From contig JAJYNX010000023.1 of assembly GCA_021786095.1 (NCBI GenBank), forward strand, positions 68,739 through 132,738: a DNA stretch of 64,000 bases, read 5' to 3'. Below the pieces are notes generated by a model, which made no database searches, was not told where the DNA came from, and worked only from the letters and a program-made list of their open reading frames with translations. This document shows positions 59,056 to 64,000 of the stretch, piece by piece; position 1 is the first letter of the stretch, and each line of letters opens with the position of its first letter. Origin of the DNA: Actinomycetes bacterium (GTDB taxonomy: Bacteria; Actinomycetota; Acidimicrobiia; Acidimicrobiales; RAAP-2). The translations under genes were made by a program, and so were the position numbers.

Positions 59056-60492
59056 ATGGCACTCACCACCGACGCGGCGGCGTCACGCGACGGCACGCCG
59101 GCCGAGTCCACGCGCAACCAGCAGAGGGCCCACGCGCTGGGTCTCACGTCATCCACGGGATTGGTCGTCGGCAGCATCGTCGGCACCGGCGTGTTCACGA
59201 TGCCCGCCGTCCTGGCCGGCGCGGGCACGATGTCGCTCGTCGTACTCGGCGTCATCGCGGTGGGAGCTCTCCTCCTCGGCGTGCTCTTCGGTCAACTGAC
59301 CCGACGCGTCGCCAACAGCGACGGCGGCGTCTACGCGTACGCCCGCCATGAGTTCGGCGACTTCGCCGGCTACCTCGTGGGGTGGTGCTACTGGATCCAG
59401 TCCTGGGCGGGCAATGCCGCCATCGTCTCATCCTGGGTCTTCTACGTCGACGCCCTCTTCCACATCACGCCCAACGGAATGGGCAATTGGGGCATCGCCA
59501 TGGTCGGGCTGTGGGTGCCCGCCGTCGTCAACCTGGTCGGCGTGCGCCAAATGGCCTGGTTTCAGAACCTGACGGTGGTGCTCAAGTTTCTCCCGCTCCT
59601 CTTCGTGGGCGTGGTGGGCTGGTTCTTCGTCCGTTCCGCCAACTTTGGTCCCTTCAACGCCTCCGGGGGGAGCCTCTACAGCGGCATCGGTATCGCGGCG
59701 GGCGTGGCCCTCTTCTCCTTCATTGGGGTGGAGGCCGCCGCCGTCACGGCCAAGCGGGTGCGCGATCCGCGCCGCAACGTCGGTCGAGCCTCGATCACGG
59801 GAACCGCGGCCAGCGCCGTGCTCTACGTGCTGGTGTCCGCCGCCGTCATGGGCCTGGTCGCGCACCACGGACTCGTCAACAATGGCGCCCCCTTCGTCAA
59901 CGCCTTCGAGTCGATCTTCTCGCAGGGAGCCTGGGCGGGCAGGCTCGTCGCCGCCCTGGCGGTCATCTCGGGGATCGGTGCGCTCAACGGCTGGACGCTG
60001 ATCGTCACCGAGACGTCGCGCGCGATCGCGAAGGACGATCTGTTTCCCCGACCCTTCGCGTGGGCCGACCACAAGGACACCGCGTGGTTCGGAATCCTCA
60101 TCGGCACCGGCCTCCCGTCGCTGCTCATGCTCTGGCGATACAGCACCAGCTCCGGCCTGACGATCTTCACGTACCTCGTCGACCTCTCCGTCGTCACCGT
60201 GGCGATCCCGTACTTCTTCTCGGCCATCGCCCAACTCACGTACCTGGTCTCGCGACGGCGCCGGGTCGAGGGCTGGCGGCTCGCGCGCGACCTCACGGTG
60301 GCTGGAGCCAGTGTCCTGTTCTCACTCTGGGTGACGTTCGCGTCGGGCTACCAGGTCGTGTACCAGGCGATGCTCGTGCTTCTGATCGGGCTCGTTCTCT
60401 ACGCGTTCCTCAACGCCCGCCGCGAACGCCTCGGGGAGGCCGCCGAGCCCGTCGAACTCCCGACTGAGGTTGCGTCAGCCCCGGGCGTCTGA
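59056..60492 (+). CDS. APC-family amino acid permease, possible arginine/ornithine antiporter
   Basis: GLTSSTGLVVGSIVGTGVFTMPAVLAGAGTMSL; proximity to ADI genes. Confidence 0.85.
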   Translation: MALTTDAAASRDGTPAESTRNQQRAHALGLTSSTGLVVGSIVGTGVFTMPAVLAGAGTMSLVVLGVIAVGALLLGVLFGQLTRRVANSDGGVYAYARHEFGDFAGYLVGWCYWIQSWAGNAAIVSSWVFYVDALFHITPNGMGNWGIAMVGLWVPAVVNLVGVRQMAWFQNLTVVLKFLPLLFVGVVGWFFVRSANFGPFNASGGSLYSGIGIAAGVALFSFIGVEAAAVTAKRVRDPRRNVGRASITGTAASAVLYVLVSAAVMGLVAHHGLVNNGAPFVNAFESIFSQGAWAGRLVAALAVISGIGALNGWTLIVTETSRAIAKDDLFPRPFAWADHKDTAWFGILIGTGLPSLLMLWRYSTSSGLTIFTYLVDLSVVTVAIPYFFSAIAQLTYLVSRRRRVEGWRLARDLTVAGASVLFSLWVTFASGYQVVYQAMLVLLIGLVLYAFLNARRERLGEAAEPVELPTEVASAPGV

Positions 60493-60572
60493 GACGACCA
60501 CAATTCCACGACCGTCGCGACGTGATCGCGGACCATGTCGCGACGGGAATCCGCGAGGCGACTGCCCGTCAG

Positions 60573-61025
60573 TCAGTCACGTGCCTCGGCGGGCGGGCGC
60601 ACGACGACGACCGTGCAGTGAGCGTGGCTCGCACAGTGATTGCTCACCGACCCGATCAGCATCCCCGTGAACTCTCCGTGACCCCGGCTGCCCACGACCA
60701 GCAGATCAGCGCCCTGGGACAGATCGACCAGCGTCGACGCCGGCGGCCCCTTGACCGCGCTGGCGCGGATCGAGACCGACGGGTGCGCCACGTGCACCGG
60801 CGCGACGGCGTCCTCAAGGATTCGACGAGCGTCAGCGTCGGGATCGTACTCCGCCGGCAGCGTGAACGGGACGCCGTAGCTGTTGGGCCACTCCCAGGTC
60901 GTCACCACCTCCAACGTCGACGACGTCAGCTCCGCCTGACGCGCCGCCCACTCCAGTGCCGCCAGCGAGTCGGACGATCCGTCGATCCCCACCACGATGC
61001 GTGGTGACACCGCTGTCGTCGTCAT
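60573..61025 (-). CDS. Universal stress protein UspA family
   Basis: RIVVGIDGSSDSLAALEWAARQA, LLVVGSRGHGEFTGMLIGSVS. Confidence 0.93.
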   Translation of the reverse strand: MTTTAVSPRIVVGIDGSSDSLAALEWAARQAELTSSTLEVVTTWEWPNSYGVPFTLPAEYDPDADARRILEDAVAPVHVAHPSVSIRASAVKGPPASTLVDLSQGADLLVVGSRGHGEFTGMLIGSVSNHCASHAHCTVVVVRPPAEARD

Positions 61026-61199
61026 ATCCACCTCCCCGTCGTGACGCCCGTCGGCGCCCGTCTCCACCCTACCGAGGCACCTCACGCCGACACCGTGGAT
61101 CGTGGCCGAAAGTGACCTACGGCCCTACAGGGTCGCCGGGTGACGACCCATACTGAGAACGGCGGCCTGCTAGTGCGACAGTTCGCCAAGGAGAGCATC

Positions 61200-61631
61200 A
61201 TGGCTGTTGTCCTGCATCGCGCGTCACCGGTGGAGTGGAGCAACTTCCCGTTAGCCGATCGTTGGCGCCGGTTCTTCGAGACCGACGAGGGCGACGGCTG
61301 GCTGCCGGTGGAAGAGTTGCGTGACGGCGACACGATCGTCGTTCGCGCGGAGATTCCCGACGTCGACCCCGACAAGGACGTGGACATCACGACCGAGGAC
61401 GGCGTCGTGCGGATCCACGCTCACCGTGAGCAGCGGATCAAGCACGCCGAGGGTTCGGGCTATCGCAGTGAGTTCCGCTACGGCGAGTTCACCCGCGAGA
61501 TCGCCCTGCCCGAGGGCGTCGACCCGAAGTCCGTGTCGGCGACCTACCGTGACGGCATCCTGGAGGTGCGGATTCCCAACCCCCAAAAGCCAGCCGCTGC
61601 TCCCACGAAGGTAGCGATCTCGCGCGGGTGA
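61200..61631 (+). CDS. Hsp20/alpha-crystallin small heat shock protein
   Basis: VVRAEIPDVDPDKDVDITTEDGVVRIHA, GEFTREIALPEGVDPKSVSATYRDGILEVRIP. Confidence 0.93.
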   Translation: MAVVLHRASPVEWSNFPLADRWRRFFETDEGDGWLPVEELRDGDTIVVRAEIPDVDPDKDVDITTEDGVVRIHAHREQRIKHAEGSGYRSEFRYGEFTREIALPEGVDPKSVSATYRDGILEVRIPNPQKPAAAPTKVAISRG

Positions 61632-61650
61632 TCCGCGCGAGTCGGTTGGG

Positions 61651-62553
61651 TCAGGTATCGATGACGGTCCCCGCCTCTCCGGCCAGGAGGGCGGGGGCGT
61701 CACCGAGGCGCCCGATCATGGCGCGACCGTGAGTCGCGCTGACGAACCGGCAGGCGGCCTCGACCTTGGGCCCCATGGACCCGGGCGCGAAGGAGTGGGC
61801 GCGCAGTTGCGCCACCGTCGTGTGGCGCAGTGGTCGCGCCTCGGGCGTGGCGTAGTCCAGTTCGACGGCGTCCACGTCGCTCAGCAGTAGCAGGGCGTCC
61901 GCGCGCAGAGCCTCGGCGAGCACCGCTGCGGTCAAGTCCTTGTCGACCACCGCCTCGACGCCGTGGTGGCCGTGCGGACCGCGCACGACTGGTATCCCGC
62001 CACCACCGGCGCACACCACGACGACGCCGGCGTCGAGCAGGCGCTCGATGATCGGCAACTCGACAATGACTCGAGGCTCGGGTGACGGGACGACGCGACG
62101 CCACGCGGTCCCGTCGCGTCGAACCGCCCACCCGTTCGCGGCGGCGAGCGCGTGGGCGGTGGCCTCGTCGTAGACGGCGCCGACGAACTTCGTCGGGTCG
62201 GTGAACGCCGGATCGTCAGGGTCGACCTCGGTCCGACAGAGCACGCCGACGACCGCTCGCGACGCCAGGGCGTTATCCAGGGCCTGCACGAGCCAGTAGC
62301 CGATCATGCCCTGAGTCTGAGCGTCGAGGACGTCGAAGGGGTAGGGCTGCGACAGCGACGCGTCGCTCGCGCTCTGCGCGGCCAACAGGCCGACTTGGGG
62401 CCCGTTGCCGTGGGTGAGAACGATCTCGTGATCCCGGTAGAGCGGCGCCACCGCGCGGATCGCCTCGCGTACGTGCGACTCCTGGATCCGCGCATCCGGT
62501 CGCTCGCCACGTTCGAGGAGAGCGTTGCCACCCAGCGCGACGACCAGCCTCAC
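61651..62553 (-). CDS. arcC: Carbamate kinase
   Basis: [52 protein letters not shown]. Confidence 0.95.
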   Translation of the reverse strand: MRLVVALGGNALLERGERPDARIQESHVREAIRAVAPLYRDHEIVLTHGNGPQVGLLAAQSASDASLSQPYPFDVLDAQTQGMIGYWLVQALDNALASRAVVGVLCRTEVDPDDPAFTDPTKFVGAVYDEATAHALAAANGWAVRRDGTAWRRVVPSPEPRVIVELPIIERLLDAGVVVVCAGGGGIPVVRGPHGHHGVEAVVDKDLTAAVLAEALRADALLLLSDVDAVELDYATPEARPLRHTTVAQLRAHSFAPGSMGPKVEAACRFVSATHGRAMIGRLGDAPALLAGEAGTVIDT

Positions 62554-63551
62554 CGCTCGTCGCCGAGAGTGGCCACCATGACGGCCTTGATCGTGTGCAG
62601 GCGGTTCTCGGCCTCGTCGAAGACCAGGGACGCCGGTGACTCGAACACCTCGTCGGTCACCTCGAGGGCTGCGAGCCCCCGACGCGCGAGCAGCGCGCGA
62701 CCCACCTCGGTGTCGGCGGAGTGCATGGCCGGCAGACAGTGCAGGAACTTCACCGCCGGGTTGCCCGTGTCGCGAACGAGTGCCGCGTTCACCTGGTAGG
62801 GGAGCAGTTGATCGATCCGCTCATCCCACTGCTCCTCGGGCTCGCCCATGGAGAGCCACACGTCGGTGTAGAGGAAGTCGGCGCCGCGAGCCGCCACTGC
62901 GGGATCGTCGCCGATGTGGATGCGCGCTCCCGATCGCGTGGCGAGCTCGCGCGCCAGTGACTGCACTGACGCGGGCGGCTGCAGCTCCCGAGGAGCCGCG
63001 AGGCGCACGTCCATTCCGATAATGGCGGCGGTGACGAGGAGGGACCGCGCCGTGTTGTTGCGCGCGTCGCCGAGGTAGCACAGCGAGACCTCCTCCAGCG
63101 GCCGGTCGAGGTGATCGGTGATGGTCAGGACGTCGGCCAGCATCTGGGTGGGGTGCCACTGATCCGTCAACCCGTTCCACACCGGGACCCCCGCGTGGTG
63201 GCCGAGCGTCTCCACGAGGTCTTGGGAGAAGCCCCGGTACTCGATCCCGTCGTAGAGGCGACCGAGGACGCGCGCCGTGTCCATCATCGACTCCTTGCGG
63301 CCAAGCTGGGTCTCCCCCGGACCGAGGTAGCTGACGTGCGCACCGCGATCGTGAGCCGCCACCTCAAACGCCGCGCGCGTGCGCGTCGACGTCTTCTCGA
63401 AGATCAGGGCGATGTTCTTGCCCGCGAGGGATGCGGGCTCGGTCCCAGCTCGCTTCTCCTCGCGCACCCGTCGCGCGAGCTCGACGAGGTGCAGCAACTC
63501 CTCCTTCGTGAAGTCGATCTCCTTCAGCAGGCTCCGGCCTCGCAGATCCAT
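62550..63551 (-). CDS. arcB: Ornithine carbamoyltransferase
   Basis: [46 protein letters not shown]. Confidence 0.95.
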   Translation of the reverse strand: MDLRGRSLLKEIDFTKEELLHLVELARRVREEKRAGTEPASLAGKNIALIFEKTSTRTRAAFEVAAHDRGAHVSYLGPGETQLGRKESMMDTARVLGRLYDGIEYRGFSQDLVETLGHHAGVPVWNGLTDQWHPTQMLADVLTITDHLDRPLEEVSLCYLGDARNNTARSLLVTAAIIGMDVRLAAPRELQPPASVQSLARELATRSGARIHIGDDPAVAARGADFLYTDVWLSMGEPEEQWDERIDQLLPYQVNAALVRDTGNPAVKFLHCLPAMHSADTEVGRALLARRGLAALEVTDEVFESPASLVFDEAENRLHTIKAVMVATLGDER

Positions 63552-63592
63552 GGCGTCTCCTCATCTCACTCGAATTCGGCACTGTACTCGAC

Positions 63593-64000
63593 TCACGTGC
63601 CCTCGACGGGATCGCGCTCGAGGGGGCAGGTCATGCACCGGGGACCGCCGCGGCCGCGTCCGAGCTCGCTGCCGGCCACGCTGACGACCTCGACCCCACT
63701 GCGGCGCAGCATCGTGTTGGTCGCCACGTTGCGCTCGTAACCGAACACGACCCCCGGCGCGACCGCGAGGTAGTTGTTGCCGTCGTCCCACTGCTCGCGC
63801 TGCGCCGCGCGGGCGTCCTCGTCGGTGGTGAGCACCATCACCTCGTCCACGCCGAGCAGCGGCGCGAGGGTCTCCCAGAGACTGTGATTGCGGATGACCG
63901 CCACGGCCCCCGGCTCGTCGCCGGGCGTGATGGTCCAACTGCGCAGGTGCCGGTCGACGTAGGGGTACAGCACGAACGTGCCGCGATCGACCATCGTCAT
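63593..64000 (-). CDS. arcA: Arginine deiminase, C-terminal part (continues past window edge)
   Basis: [37 protein letters not shown]...[17 protein letters not shown]. Confidence 0.92.
   Translation of the reverse strand: MTMVDRGTFVLYPYVDRHLRSWTITPGDEPGAVAVIRNHSLWETLAPLLGVDEVMVLTTDEDARAAQREQWDDGNNYLAVAPGVVFGYERNVATNTMLRRSGVEVVSVAGSELGRGRGGPRCMTCPLERDPVEGT

Overview
High-GC chromosomal window, probably actinobacterial: it has PIG-L/mycothiol-amidase-like proteins, a mycobacterial-type LexA box upstream of imuA'-imuB-dnaE2, and many apparently leaderless genes. Main blocks: (1) 1.4-3.6 kb, a tRNA-Lys with a 38/40-identical copy of its 3' end 2.15 kb downstream, enclosing a NERD-nuclease gene (small genomic-island remnant). 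(2) 4.4-20.3 kb, a nearly complete molybdenum-cofactor/molybdoenzyme cluster: mobA, DUF6457, fdhD, FdhF/YdeP-like oxidoreductase, moeA, cytochrome b, sulfite-oxidase-fold protein, moaC-like A, moaA, BNR protein + MoaD/ThiS-like, HTH-Mop regulator, fused modBC, modA, moaE, moaD, mog, moaC-like B. (3) 20-34 kb, assorted metabolism and transport (MFS, PPK2, SSADH, ABC exporter). (4) 34-46 kb, rhodanese, FAD oxidase, ychF, ahcY, a nucleoside-hydrolase/ribokinase/NMT1-type ABC operon and two PIG-L deacetylases. (5) 46-49.5 kb, an Nramp-related transporter next to a soluble MgtE_N/CBS protein. (6) 52.9-58.5 kb, an SOS mutasome with a LexA box on the imuA' start codon, divergent from an SRAP gene. 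(7) 59-64 kb, APC permease, Usp, Hsp20 and an arginine deiminase operon truncated at the right edge. The most striking observation is that the two MoaC homologues are each missing different, largely complementary sets of the conserved catalytic residues. This suggests an obligate hetero-oligomeric (split active site) MoaC. All family calls are made by eye from motifs; no database search was run.
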